Assembly: GCA_030146905.1 (NCBI GenBank)
Contig: JASLAV010001112.1
Coordinates: forward strand, 1 to 6,983
Reading direction: 5' to 3'
DNA: 6,983 nucleotides
Source of the DNA: Lentzea sp.
Lineage (GTDB): Bacteria > Actinomycetota > Actinomycetes > Mycobacteriales > Pseudonocardiaceae
The notes beneath the pieces were generated by a model. It did no database searches. It had not been told where the DNA came from and saw only the letters and a program-made list of their open reading frames with translations. The first letter of the stretch is position 1, and each line of letters begins with the position of its first letter. Positions 1-5,484 of this stretch are shown here, piece by piece. The translations under genes and the position numbers were made by a program.

Positions 1-746
1 GGGACCTTCTTGGTGGCCGACGCGTCGTAGAGCGCCTTGTAGGCCTCGAAGCCCGCCTTCGCCTGCGGGGTGTCGAGCGTGCCGGTCCACTTGCCGCCGT
101 CCTGCTTGGCGATGTCGCCGCCCTCGTCCCAGATCAGCGAGAGGAGGAAGTACCAGGACTGGCCAGGCAGGTACAGGGCCTGGAAGTCCGGGTTGGACGC
201 GTTCGCGGCCTTGAGCTTGTTGATCGCGTCGAGCCACTCGGCGCGCGAGGTCGGCGGCTGCGCGACACCCGCTGCCTGCAGCAGGTCCGTGCGGTAGATG
301 ACGGTGCGGTTGGCGGCGTAGAACGGCACGCCGTACTGCTTGCCGTTGAGCGTCAGCGAGTCCTTCAGACCGCCGAGCCACTCACCACCGTTGAACTGTC
401 CGTTGTCCGCGGTCAGGTCGGCCAGGGTGCCCTGGTCCGCGAAGCTCGCGGTCTGGGTGTTGCCGAGCTCGATCACGTCCGGGGGCGTGCTGCTGGCCAG
501 CGCCGTGGTCAGCTTCTCCTGGATGCCGGTCCACTTCTGGACCTCGTACTTGACCTTGATGCCGTTCGCGCTCTCGAACTCCTTGTTCAGCGCGTCGGTC
601 AGGGTCGTCGGCGCGGAGCCGTCCATGAGCCACACGGTGATCTCTTTGGTCTCCGTGCTGCTACCGCTGTTCGTGCTCGTGCCACATCCGGACACGGCCA
701 CTGCCAGTGCGGCGGCACCAGCAGCGAGTCCTCTCCAGCCCTTCAC
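1..746 (-). CDS. dasA: DasA-like sugar ABC transporter substrate-binding lipoprotein (5' part, cut by window edge)
   Basis: This is the N-terminal 248 residues of an extracellular solute-binding protein of family 1 (CUT1 sugar importers). It would be tethered outside the membrane and deliver a sugar to an ABC permease encoded beyond the left edge. The GTG start at 746 is chosen because an in-frame TGA lies at 761-759 and an AAGGG box at 758-754 sits 7 nt upstream. A short signal peptide ends in the lipobox V-S-G-C (lipidated Cys about residue 21), followed by a Ser/Thr/Gly linker. The mature part starts with the family-typical ITVWLMDGSAP strand and has a later DVIELGNTQ segment and a QYGVPFYAANRTVIYR segment, as in chitobiose, cellobiose and related binding proteins. 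The divergent dasR and the dre operator at 790-805 argue for N,N'-diacetylchitobiose (DasA). The family is certain; the ligand is inferred from context, and another oligosaccharide remains possible. Confidence 0.85.
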   Translation of the reverse strand, partial: MKGWRGLAAGAAALAVAVSGCGTSTNSGSSTETKEITVWLMDGSAPTTLTDALNKEFESANGIKVKYEVQKWTGIQEKLTTALASSTPPDVIELGNTQTASFADQGTLADLTADNGQFNGGEWLGGLKDSLTLNGKQYGVPFYAANRTVIYRTDLLQAAGVAQPPTSRAEWLDAINKLKAANASNPDFQALYLPGQSWYFLLSLIWDEGGDIAKQDGGKWTGTLDTPQAKAGFEAYKALYDASATKKV

Positions 747-789
747 AATCGCGCCCTTTCACCAAGCCCGGCCCTCGCCGGAACGTCCA

Positions 790-805
790 AGTGGTGTAGA
801 CCAAT
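790..805. promoter_or_regulatory. dre operator for DasR
   Basis: AGTGGTGTAGACCAAT matches the published DasR-responsive element (core TGGTCTAGACCA) at 11 of 12 core positions; the only core change is G for C at 796. It lies 43 nt upstream of the dasA-like start codon and 160 nt upstream of dasR, in the divergent intergenic region. With the candidate promoter at 813-841 it would fall over the transcription start of the binding-protein gene, where a bound repressor would block initiation. In the known system glucosamine-6-phosphate releases DasR. Confidence 0.85.
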
Positions 806-812
806 GCGGAAC

Positions 813-841
813 AGCGTGTGCTGCGTCACCGGTCCTGTCAA
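813..841 (-). promoter_or_regulatory. Candidate promoter of the dasA-like gene
   Basis: On the minus strand a perfect TTGACA -35 box occupies 841-836. A 17-nt spacer leads to CACGCT at 818-813, a poor -10 hexamer (A2 and T6 match). Transcription would start near 806, at the edge of the dre operator. The -35 box and the operator spacing support the call; the weak -10 makes it tentative. Confidence 0.4.
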
Positions 842-895
842 GCGCGTTGCCAAAGCGTTGCGGAGTCCTCGGACCTTTTTTGCGCCGATGGCGGG

Positions 896-913
896 GGTTC
901 GGGCGCACGAACC
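896..913. repeat. 6-bp inverted repeat in the dasR leader region
   Basis: Arms GGTTCG (896-901) and CGAACC (908-913) are perfect complements around a 6-nt loop. It could be a small RNA stem-loop in the dasR 5' leader or a protein site. No function is assigned, and short GC-rich inverted repeats are common by chance here. Confidence 0.3.
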
Positions 914-920
914 GGCACGG

Positions 921-935
921 ACAAGGCATCCTTGT
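921..935. repeat. Perfect inverted repeat ACAAGG-CAT-CCTTGT upstream of dasR
   Basis: Two 6-bp arms, 921-926 and 930-935, are perfect complements around CAT, 30 bp before the dasR start codon. It does not resemble the dre core, so it would be a site for another regulator or a small leader hairpin, if it is functional. Confidence 0.35.
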
Positions 936-965
936 GAGGCGTGACGTGAGTGCGAGGAGGAGGCC

Positions 966-1721
966 ATGCTGGAGACGACGCCTGCATCAGGCGTGGACGC
1001 CAGGACGCGGGCGCAACGCGAACCCAAGTACTGGGGTCTCAAGCGGCACCTGCTCGACCTGTTGAGAGCGTTGCCGCCAGGGTCGCCGATCCCCACGGAA
1101 CGGTCGCTCGCCGCGGAGTTCGACGTCTCCAGGACGACCGTTCGCCAGGCGCTCGCCGAGCTGACGGTGGAAGGCCGGCTGCTCCGTGTGCAGGGCAAGG
1201 GCACCTTCGCGGCGGAACCCAAGGTCGCCCAGAGGTTGCAGCTGTCTTCGTACACAGAGGACATGCGGGCCCAGGGCCGCGTGCCGTCGTCGAAGCTGAT
1301 CGAGGCTTCCGAGATGCCGGCGGAGGCGGAGCTCGCCCGGTACCTGGGCGTGCGTCCCGGTGCCAAGGTGCTGCGCCTGCACCGCCTGCGCCTCGCCGAC
1401 AACGAGCCGATGGCGATCGAGACGACCCACCTCGCACTCGGCCGGTTCCGCGGTCTTCGCCGGTACCTGGCGCCGGGCGCCTCGCTGTACCAGGTGCTGT
1501 CCGAGCGGTTCGGCGTCGAGATGGGACACGCGGAGGAGACCATCGAGACCGCGCTCGCGTCACCGGAGGAGGCCGAGCTGCTCGGCGCCGACATCGGCCT
1601 GCCGATGCTGCTGCTGTCGCGGCACTCGTTCGACACGGAGGGCAACCCGATCGAGTGGGTGCGGTCGGTCTACCGGGGTGACCGCTACAAGTTCGTGGCC
1701 ACGCTGAACAGGCCGTCTTGA
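966..1721 (+). CDS. dasR: DasR, GntR/HutC-family regulator of GlcNAc and chitin metabolism
   Basis: A 251-residue repressor of the HutC subfamily. Residues about 21-82 form the winged helix-turn-helix, with the recognition segment [12 protein letters not shown] at 55-66 and the wing QGKGTF at 76-81. Residues about 95-245 form the UTRA effector domain, beginning [10 protein letters not shown] and including [10 protein letters not shown]. The protein ends [18 protein letters not shown] followed by NRPS. I recall near-identical stretches in Streptomyces DasR through the HTH, the [10 protein letters not shown] segment and the C-terminus, so orthology is likely. DasR of Streptomyces binds glucosamine-6-phosphate and controls GlcNAc uptake, chitinases, development and antibiotics. 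The ATG at 966 has AGGAGG at 955-960 with 5-nt spacing. The gene is divergent from the dasA-like gene across a dre operator, and its TGA overlaps the TTG start of the exporter, suggesting a dasR-exporter operon. The differing N-terminal 20 residues are normal for this family. Confidence 0.93.
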   Translation: MLETTPASGVDARTRAQREPKYWGLKRHLLDLLRALPPGSPIPTERSLAAEFDVSRTTVRQALAELTVEGRLLRVQGKGTFAAEPKVAQRLQLSSYTEDMRAQGRVPSSKLIEASEMPAEAELARYLGVRPGAKVLRLHRLRLADNEPMAIETTHLALGRFRGLRRYLAPGASLYQVLSERFGVEMGHAEETIETALASPEEAELLGADIGLPMLLLSRHSFDTEGNPIEWVRSVYRGDRYKFVATLNRPS

Positions 1722-3178
1722 TCGCGTGGGGGACACCGCGCGCCCGCGCGGTGCTCGCCACGACGATCCTCGGCTCGGGCATGGCGATGCTCGACGGCAC
1801 GATCGTCAACGTGGCGCTGCCCCGGATCGGCGCGGAGTTCAGCGCGTCGGTCACCGACCTGCAGTGGATCCTCAACGGCTACATGCTCGCGCTGGCCTCG
1901 CTGATCCTGGTCGCGGGATCACTGGGTGACCGGTTCGGCCGGCGCCGCGTCTACGTGGTCGGCGTGGTGTGGTTCGGCGTCTCGTCGCTGCTGTGCGGTG
2001 TCGCATGGGACGTGCCGGTGCTGGTCGCCGCGCGCGTGTTGCAGGGGGTGGGCGCCGCTCTGCTGACGCCGGGAGCTCTCGCGATCCTGCAGTCGTCGTT
2101 CAACCGGGAGGACCGGTCGCGGGCGATCGGGGCCTGGTCCGGTCTTTCCGGCGTGGCCACCGCCATCGGGCCGTTCGTCGGCGGGCTGCTGGTGCAGGCG
2201 TGGTCGTGGCGGCTCGCGTTCCTGGTCAACCTGCCGGTGGCCGCGCTCTGCGTGTACCTCGCGCTGCGGTTCGTGCCGGAGTCCCAGGACGACGAGGCCG
2301 GCCACCCCAGCTACCTGTCGGTGCTGGTCGGCGCGGCGGGCCTGGCTTTGCTGACGGGTGGGATTGTTGAACAATCCTACTTCGCGACGATCCTCGGACT
2401 GCTCGCCATGATCGCGTTCGGCGTGCTCCAGAAGCGGTCCGGCGACCCGCTGGTCCCCGTGGAACTGTTCAACAACCGGACGTTCCTGCTGTCCAACCTC
2501 CTGACGTTCCTGGTCTACGCGGCACTGGGTGGCGTGATGGTGCTGCTCGTGTTGCAGCTCCAGATCTCGCTCGGGTACTCGCCCACGGCGTCGGGCCTCG
2601 CCAGCCTGCCGATCACGATCATCATGCTGCTGGCGTCCTCGACGTCGGGCAGGATCGCCCAGCGCTACGGGCCGCGCCTGCAGCTGGTCGCCGGACCGGT
2701 CCTGGTCGGGCTGGGGATGCTGTTGCTGCGCAACGCCGAACCCGGCGCGACCTACCTGACCGGTGTCCTGCCGGGAGTGCTGGTGTTCGGCATCGGCCTG
2801 GCCGCCGTGGTCGCGCCGGTCACCGCGACCGTCCTCGCCTCCGCACCCGACCACCACGCGGGTGTCGCGTCCGGCGTCAACAACGCCGTGGCGCGCACCG
2901 GCAGCCTGCTGGCCATGGCCGTGCTGCCGGCCGCGGTCGGGCTGATGGGCGACGACTACACGAACCCGCAGGTCATGACGTCCGGCTGGCAGATGGCGCT
3001 GGTGCTGTGCGCGGTCGCCGCGATCATCGGTGGTGTGCTGGCCGTCGGTGTGGACAACGAGGTGCTGGACGCGGCGCCCGAGCAGCACGAGGCGCCGCAC
3101 CCCGGCGAGTGCCTGCACTGCGGCGTCGAGGGACCTCCGACGCACATCCGGTCAGGCGGCGAGAAGGCGCACCAGTAG
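1718..3178 (+). CDS. DHA2-type MFS exporter (EmrB/QacA family, 14 TM) co-transcribed with dasR
   Basis: A 486-residue proton-coupled efflux protein of the major facilitator superfamily. Seen in order: [11 protein letters not shown] at residues 25-35 in TM1, the DHA2 signature; motif [12 protein letters not shown] at 67-77; antiporter motif C GPFVGG at 151-156; and [10 protein letters not shown] at 164-173. Further hydrophobic segments fit the usual 14 helices, and the length suits the family. The start is placed at TTG 1718, overlapping the dasR stop as TTGA, because later in-frame starts (GTG 1751, ATG 1781) would shorten or remove TM1; no clear Shine-Dalgarno supports TTG, so coupling is assumed. 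The hydrophilic tail of about 35 residues carries a CLHC pair and overlaps the convergent dehydratase gene by 27 bp. Substrate unknown: such pumps export drugs, dyes or the cell's own metabolites. Proximity to dasR suggests, but does not show, an amino-sugar or antibiotic link. Confidence 0.9.
   Translation: MIAWGTPRARAVLATTILGSGMAMLDGTIVNVALPRIGAEFSASVTDLQWILNGYMLALASLILVAGSLGDRFGRRRVYVVGVVWFGVSSLLCGVAWDVPVLVAARVLQGVGAALLTPGALAILQSSFNREDRSRAIGAWSGLSGVATAIGPFVGGLLVQAWSWRLAFLVNLPVAALCVYLALRFVPESQDDEAGHPSYLSVLVGAAGLALLTGGIVEQSYFATILGLLAMIAFGVLQKRSGDPLVPVELFNNRTFLLSNLLTFLVYAALGGVMVLLVLQLQISLGYSPTASGLASLPITIIMLLASSTSGRIAQRYGPRLQLVAGPVLVGLGMLLLRNAEPGATYLTGVLPGVLVFGIGLAAVVAPVTATVLASAPDHHAGVASGVNNAVARTGSLLAMAVLPAAVGLMGDDYTNPQVMTSGWQMALVLCAVAAIIGGVLAVGVDNEVLDAAPEQHEAPHPGECLHCGVEGPPTHIRSGGEKAHQ
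2361..2377. repeat. Perfect 17-nt palindrome inside the exporter gene
   Basis: GGATTGTTGAACAATCC has two perfect 8-bp arms around a central G. It is AT-rich in a GC-rich gene and uses codons (ATT, GTT, GAA, CAA) unlike its surroundings. The shape is that of an operator for a dimeric regulator, but it lies mid-gene in a predicted loop-to-helix region (encoding GGIVEQSY) and its function is unknown. Confidence 0.5.
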
Positions 3179-4057
3179 CGCGGGGTCGACGTTGCCGCCG
3201 GAGACGACGGCCACGCCGGTGCCGAGCTTCGCCTGAGCCGCGACCGCGACGGCCCCGCTGGGTTCGGCGACCAGCCGCGCCCGGCGGGCCAGGGCCACGA
3301 CCGCGTTCAGGATCTCGTCCTCCTCGACCGTGATCACGTCGTCGACGTACCGGGTGATGTGCGACCACGTCAGGTCGGACGGCTCGTCCCTCAGCGCGTC
3401 AGCGGCCGTCCGGGCACGTCGCATCGGGTCCCAGCGCACCAGTTCACCCGTTTTGAGCGATTCGGCGATGTCGGCGGCCAGCGCGGGTTCCGCGCCGATC
3501 ACGCGGACGTCCGGGCGCAGCGACTTGATCGCAGTGGCCACACCGGAGATCAGCCCGCCCCCTGACATCGGCACCACGACGGCGTCGACGTCCGGCAGGT
3601 CATCGAGGATCTCCAGCCCGATCGTGCCCTGGCCCGCGATGACGTCGGGGTGGTCGAACGGCGGGATCAGGGCCGCGCCGCGTTCGGCGACGAGCGCCTC
3701 CGCCCGTTCCACGCGTTCGGTGATGCCGACGATGAAGACCTCGGCTCCCAGCGCCTTCGTGGCCTCGACCTTGACCGCCGGGGTGTTGTCCGGCATCACG
3801 ATCGCGGCGGGCACGCCGTGCAGACGTGCCGCGAACGCCACGGCCTGGGCGTGGTTGCCGCTGGAGTAGGCGACCACGCCGTTGGAGCGGTTTTCCAGCC
3901 GTGCCAACGCGTTCAACGCGCCGCGGAGCTTGAACGCGCCGATCGGCTGCAGGTTCTCCGGTTTGACCCAGCCCGGACCGAACGGCAGCAACGGCGTGCG
4001 CACCACGTGGGGTGCGATCACCGCCGCCGCCGAGCGGACGTCTGACAACGTGATCAT
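3152..4057 (-). CDS. Threonine/serine dehydratase-like PLP enzyme, copy 2 (downstream)
   Basis: A 301-residue single-domain enzyme of PLP fold type II, the family of threonine ammonia-lyase, serine racemase and hydroxyaspartate ammonia-lyase; it would deaminate or racemise a hydroxy amino acid in the cytosol. Seen: the PLP lysine in PIGAFKLRGA (Lys43), SSGNHAQA at 65-72, the phosphate-binding loop SGGGL at 165-169, and VVSGGN near the C-terminus. Glu190, Ala194 and Asp196 match in spacing the divalent-metal ligands of mammalian serine racemase. There is no ACT domain, so isoleucine feedback as in biosynthetic IlvA is unlikely. The ATG at 4057 overlaps the TGA of the upstream paralogue (ATGA), which fixes the start; the open frame continues to 4345, but only through the neighbour's coding sequence. 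The 3' end overlaps the exporter gene on the other strand by 27 bp. The family is firm; substrate and choice between lyase and racemase are open. Confidence 0.9.
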   Translation of the reverse strand: MITLSDVRSAAAVIAPHVVRTPLLPFGPGWVKPENLQPIGAFKLRGALNALARLENRSNGVVAYSSGNHAQAVAFAARLHGVPAAIVMPDNTPAVKVEATKALGAEVFIVGITERVERAEALVAERGAALIPPFDHPDVIAGQGTIGLEILDDLPDVDAVVVPMSGGGLISGVATAIKSLRPDVRVIGAEPALAADIAESLKTGELVRWDPMRRARTAADALRDEPSDLTWSHITRYVDDVITVEEDEILNAVVALARRARLVAEPSGAVAVAAQAKLGTGVAVVSGGNVDPALLVRLLAA

Positions 4058-4983
4058 CCGAGGATCGACGCGAGCAGTGCCGGTTCGATGTTGCCGCCGG
4101 ACACCACGGCGACCGTCGGCCCGCTGAGCAGATCGCGGTTCAGGTAGGCCGCGACGGGGACGGCGCCGCTCGGCTCGGCCACGACCCTTGTGCGGCGGGC
4201 GATCTGCTTGATTGCGTCGCGGATCTCGTCCTCGGAAACGGTGACGAAGTCGTCGACGTACTCGCGGATGTGCGCCCAGGTCAGTTCGGAGGGCTCGGCG
4301 CGCAGACCGTCGGCGCTCGTGCGGGCGCGGTCGTGCGCGTCCCACCGCACCAGTTCACCGGCGGCGAACGACGCGGCGGCGTCACCGGCCAGTTCCGGCT
4401 CGACACCGATCACGCGGACGTTGGGGCGCAACGACTTCACGGCCGCGGCGACGCCCGAGATCAGTCCGCCGCCGCTCACCGGCACCAGAACCGTTGCCAC
4501 GTCGGGGAAGTCCTCGCAGATCTCCAGACCGACGGTGCCCTGGCCGGCGATGACGTCGGGGTGGTCGAACGGCGGGATGAGCGTCGCCCCGCGCTCCTGC
4601 ACCAGTTCGGCGGCGCGCGACTCGCGTTCGGTGATCCCCACGACGAACACCTCGGCGCCGTGCGCCCGCGTCGCGTCGATCTTCAGCTGCGGCGTGTTCT
4701 CCGGCACCACGATCGCGGCCGGCATGCCCAGGGTCTTGGCGGCGTAGGCGACCGCCTGCGCGTGGTTGCCGCTCGAGTACGCCACGACACCGCGGGCGCG
4801 GTCCTCGGAAGGTATGCGGGACAAGGCGTTCACCGCGCCGCGCTGCTTGAAGGCCCCGATGGGCTGCAGGGACTCCGGCTTGATCATCAGCCCGGAGTCG
4901 AACATCAGCAGCGGGGTGCGGACGACATGCGGGGCGATCGCGGCGGCAGCCGCTTGGACGTCTTCGAGGGTCACCAGGCGCAT
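4054..4983 (-). CDS. Threonine/serine dehydratase-like PLP enzyme, copy 1 (upstream)
   Basis: A 309-residue paralogue of its downstream neighbour, about 70% identical by hand count, and the first gene of the pair. Seen: PLP lysine in PIGAFKQRGA (Lys46), SSGNHAQA at 70-77, phosphate loop SGGGL at 170-174, serine-racemase-type metal ligands Glu195/Ala199/Asp201, and VAVVSGGN near the end. It lacks an ACT domain. The ATG at 4983 (MRLVTLEDVQ) is chosen by alignment with the paralogue, which starts with the equivalent residues. An in-frame GTG 15 nt upstream would add only MHHQP, and neither start has a clear Shine-Dalgarno. The frame stays open to 5118, but that extension is arginine-rich and has no counterpart in the paralogue. 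Compared with copy 2 there is a short insertion near residue 60 and another before VAVVSGGN. It forms a translationally coupled operon with copy 2. Exact substrate unknown. Confidence 0.9.
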   Translation of the reverse strand: MRLVTLEDVQAAAAAIAPHVVRTPLLMFDSGLMIKPESLQPIGAFKQRGAVNALSRIPSEDRARGVVAYSSGNHAQAVAYAAKTLGMPAAIVVPENTPQLKIDATRAHGAEVFVVGITERESRAAELVQERGATLIPPFDHPDVIAGQGTVGLEICEDFPDVATVLVPVSGGGLISGVAAAVKSLRPNVRVIGVEPELAGDAAASFAAGELVRWDAHDRARTSADGLRAEPSELTWAHIREYVDDFVTVSEDEIRDAIKQIARRTRVVAEPSGAVPVAAYLNRDLLSGPTVAVVSGGNIEPALLASILG

Positions 4984-5131
4984 GGGTTGATGATGCACTT
5001 CACGGGGCCGCGGTCGGTGAACTGTGCCCAACGTCCTACGTGTGCCGTGGACGACCCGTCGCGACAGTTCCCGGCAGCCGGGCGGCAGCTCGACGCCGTC
5101 GTTTGGCACCGACCCCATTCGGTGATCACGT

Positions 5132-5160
5132 CACTACGTTGAGCGATAGTTAACTGTCAA
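5132..5160 (-). promoter_or_regulatory. Candidate promoter of the dehydratase operon
   Basis: The minus strand carries a perfect TTGACA at 5160-5155. A 16-17-nt spacer leads to CGTAGT or GTAGTG (5138-5132), weak -10 candidates. It would give a 5' leader of about 150 nt before the ATG at 4983. Only the -35 box is convincing. Confidence 0.35.
5145..5158. repeat. AT-rich near-palindrome GATAGTTAACTGTC
   Basis: A perfect 8-bp core AGTTAACT (5148-5155) is flanked by GA/TC with one mismatched pair between. It overlaps the TTGACA box facing the dehydratases, where a bound regulator could block RNA polymerase. No known operator is recognised. Confidence 0.35.
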
Positions 5161-5300
5161 TTGCTACGCAACGGAGTTGATCTGTCGTGAGCTGTGACAC
5201 ACTTCGTCCACAGTTGGGTCTGGGCGTCATAGATAACAGGTTTGTAACGTCACTCGAACGGGCGAAGATTTAGCCCCAAAAGAGACAGAAGGAGGACGCG

Positions 5301-5414
5301 ATGAAGCTCGTGGCAGCACCACTTGAGCGCAGTGTCCTCGGCCCGGATCCACATCGGGAGGGATTTGGAGGGGTGGGGCGACCCCTGCCGCCGCCCCACC
5401 ACCCGTCCCCCTAG
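5301..5414 (+). CDS. Possible 37-residue leader peptide upstream of the protease
   Basis: An ATG at 5301 follows a strong AAGGAGG (5289-5295) with 5-nt spacing, and the frame runs 37 codons to TAG at 5412-5414. The product would be MKLVAAPLERSVLGPDPHRE followed by a Gly- then Pro/His-rich tail; it has no signal peptide, membrane helix or family I recognise. Third-position bases in the first half are often A or T, unlike real genes in this window, so selection for the peptide is doubtful. The Shine-Dalgarno is better than the one before the protease. The last third lies in a GC-rich hairpin (5372-5400), and a second hairpin follows the stop (5419-5451). It could be a translated leader controlling the protease by attenuation or coupling, or an uncoded structured RNA with a chance start. 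Confidence 0.35.
   Translation: MKLVAAPLERSVLGPDPHREGFGGVGRPLPPPHHPSP
5372..5400 (+). repeat. GC-rich hairpin in the protease leader
   Basis: GGTGGGGCG (5372-5380) is perfectly complementary to CGCCCCACC (5392-5400) around an 11-nt loop. The stem lies within the last codons of the possible leader ORF, so ribosomes reading that ORF would melt it. Confidence 0.45.
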
Positions 5415-5418
5415 AGCC

Positions 5419-5451
5419 CCCGAGAGAGGTCCCTGCAACCGATCTCTCGGG
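5419..5451 (+). terminator. Strong hairpin between leader ORF and protease (attenuator-like)
   Basis: CCCGAGAGA (5419-5427) pairs perfectly with TCTCTCGGG (5443-5451). Inside, GGT (5428-5430) pairs with ACC (5438-5440) around loop CCCTGCA, leaving a GA bulge. It starts 4 nt after the leader stop codon and ends 33 nt before the protease ATG. There is no T-run, so intrinsic termination is uncertain; actinomycete terminators often lack one. It may also be an mRNA-stabilising or translation-controlling stem. Confidence 0.5.
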
Positions 5452-5484
5452 TTCCCCTGCACCCGAAAGTGAGGGAGACGTCTG

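Larger units (their letters stand above)
4984..5300. other. Intergenic region between dehydratase operon and protease leader
   Basis: 317 bp between divergent units with no convincing gene. The stretch about 5128-5280 is clearly richer in A+T than its surroundings, as expected for promoters firing both ways. It contains a TTGACA box facing the dehydratases and an AGTTAACT palindrome. Toward the protease it contains AT-rich hexamers (TAGATA 5230-5235, TTGTAA 5242-5247, GATTTA 5267-5272), none forming a well-spaced -35/-10 pair. I see no dre-like site here. Confidence 0.6.

Noticed and set aside
743..1645. Long minus-strand frame opposite dasR
   Set aside because: Compositionally biased and without domain features; it covers the dre region and is antisense to a clear DasR orthologue.
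1919..3145. Long minus-strand frame opposite the exporter
   Set aside because: Arg/Gln/His-rich shadow translation with no recognisable domain, opposite a clear MFS protein.
4058..4345. N-terminal extension of the downstream dehydratase frame
   Set aside because: Arg-rich out-of-frame reading of the upstream paralogue; the ATGA overlap and alignment of N-termini fix the start at 4057.
4984..5118. N-terminal extension of the upstream dehydratase
   Set aside because: No counterpart in the paralogue, arginine-rich, no signal sequence; the family usually starts near residue 1 of the chosen model.
5128..5254. Direct repeat ACGTCACT at 5128-5135 and 5247-5254
   Set aside because: Only 8 bp, 119 bp apart and without flanking similarity; compatible with chance.
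5230..5272. Promoter for the protease (TAGATA, TTGTAA or GATTTA)
   Set aside because: No pair of hexamers has acceptable spacing and match, so no specific promoter is called.
5281..5484. Known riboswitch (c-di-AMP ydaO type or other) before the protease
   Set aside because: I could not find the conserved ydaO/yuaA core or another aptamer core I know; only generic stems are visible. An Infernal/Rfam search would settle it.
4984..5484. dre site controlling the secreted protease
   Set aside because: No sequence resembling the TGGTCTAGACCA core was found upstream of the protease.
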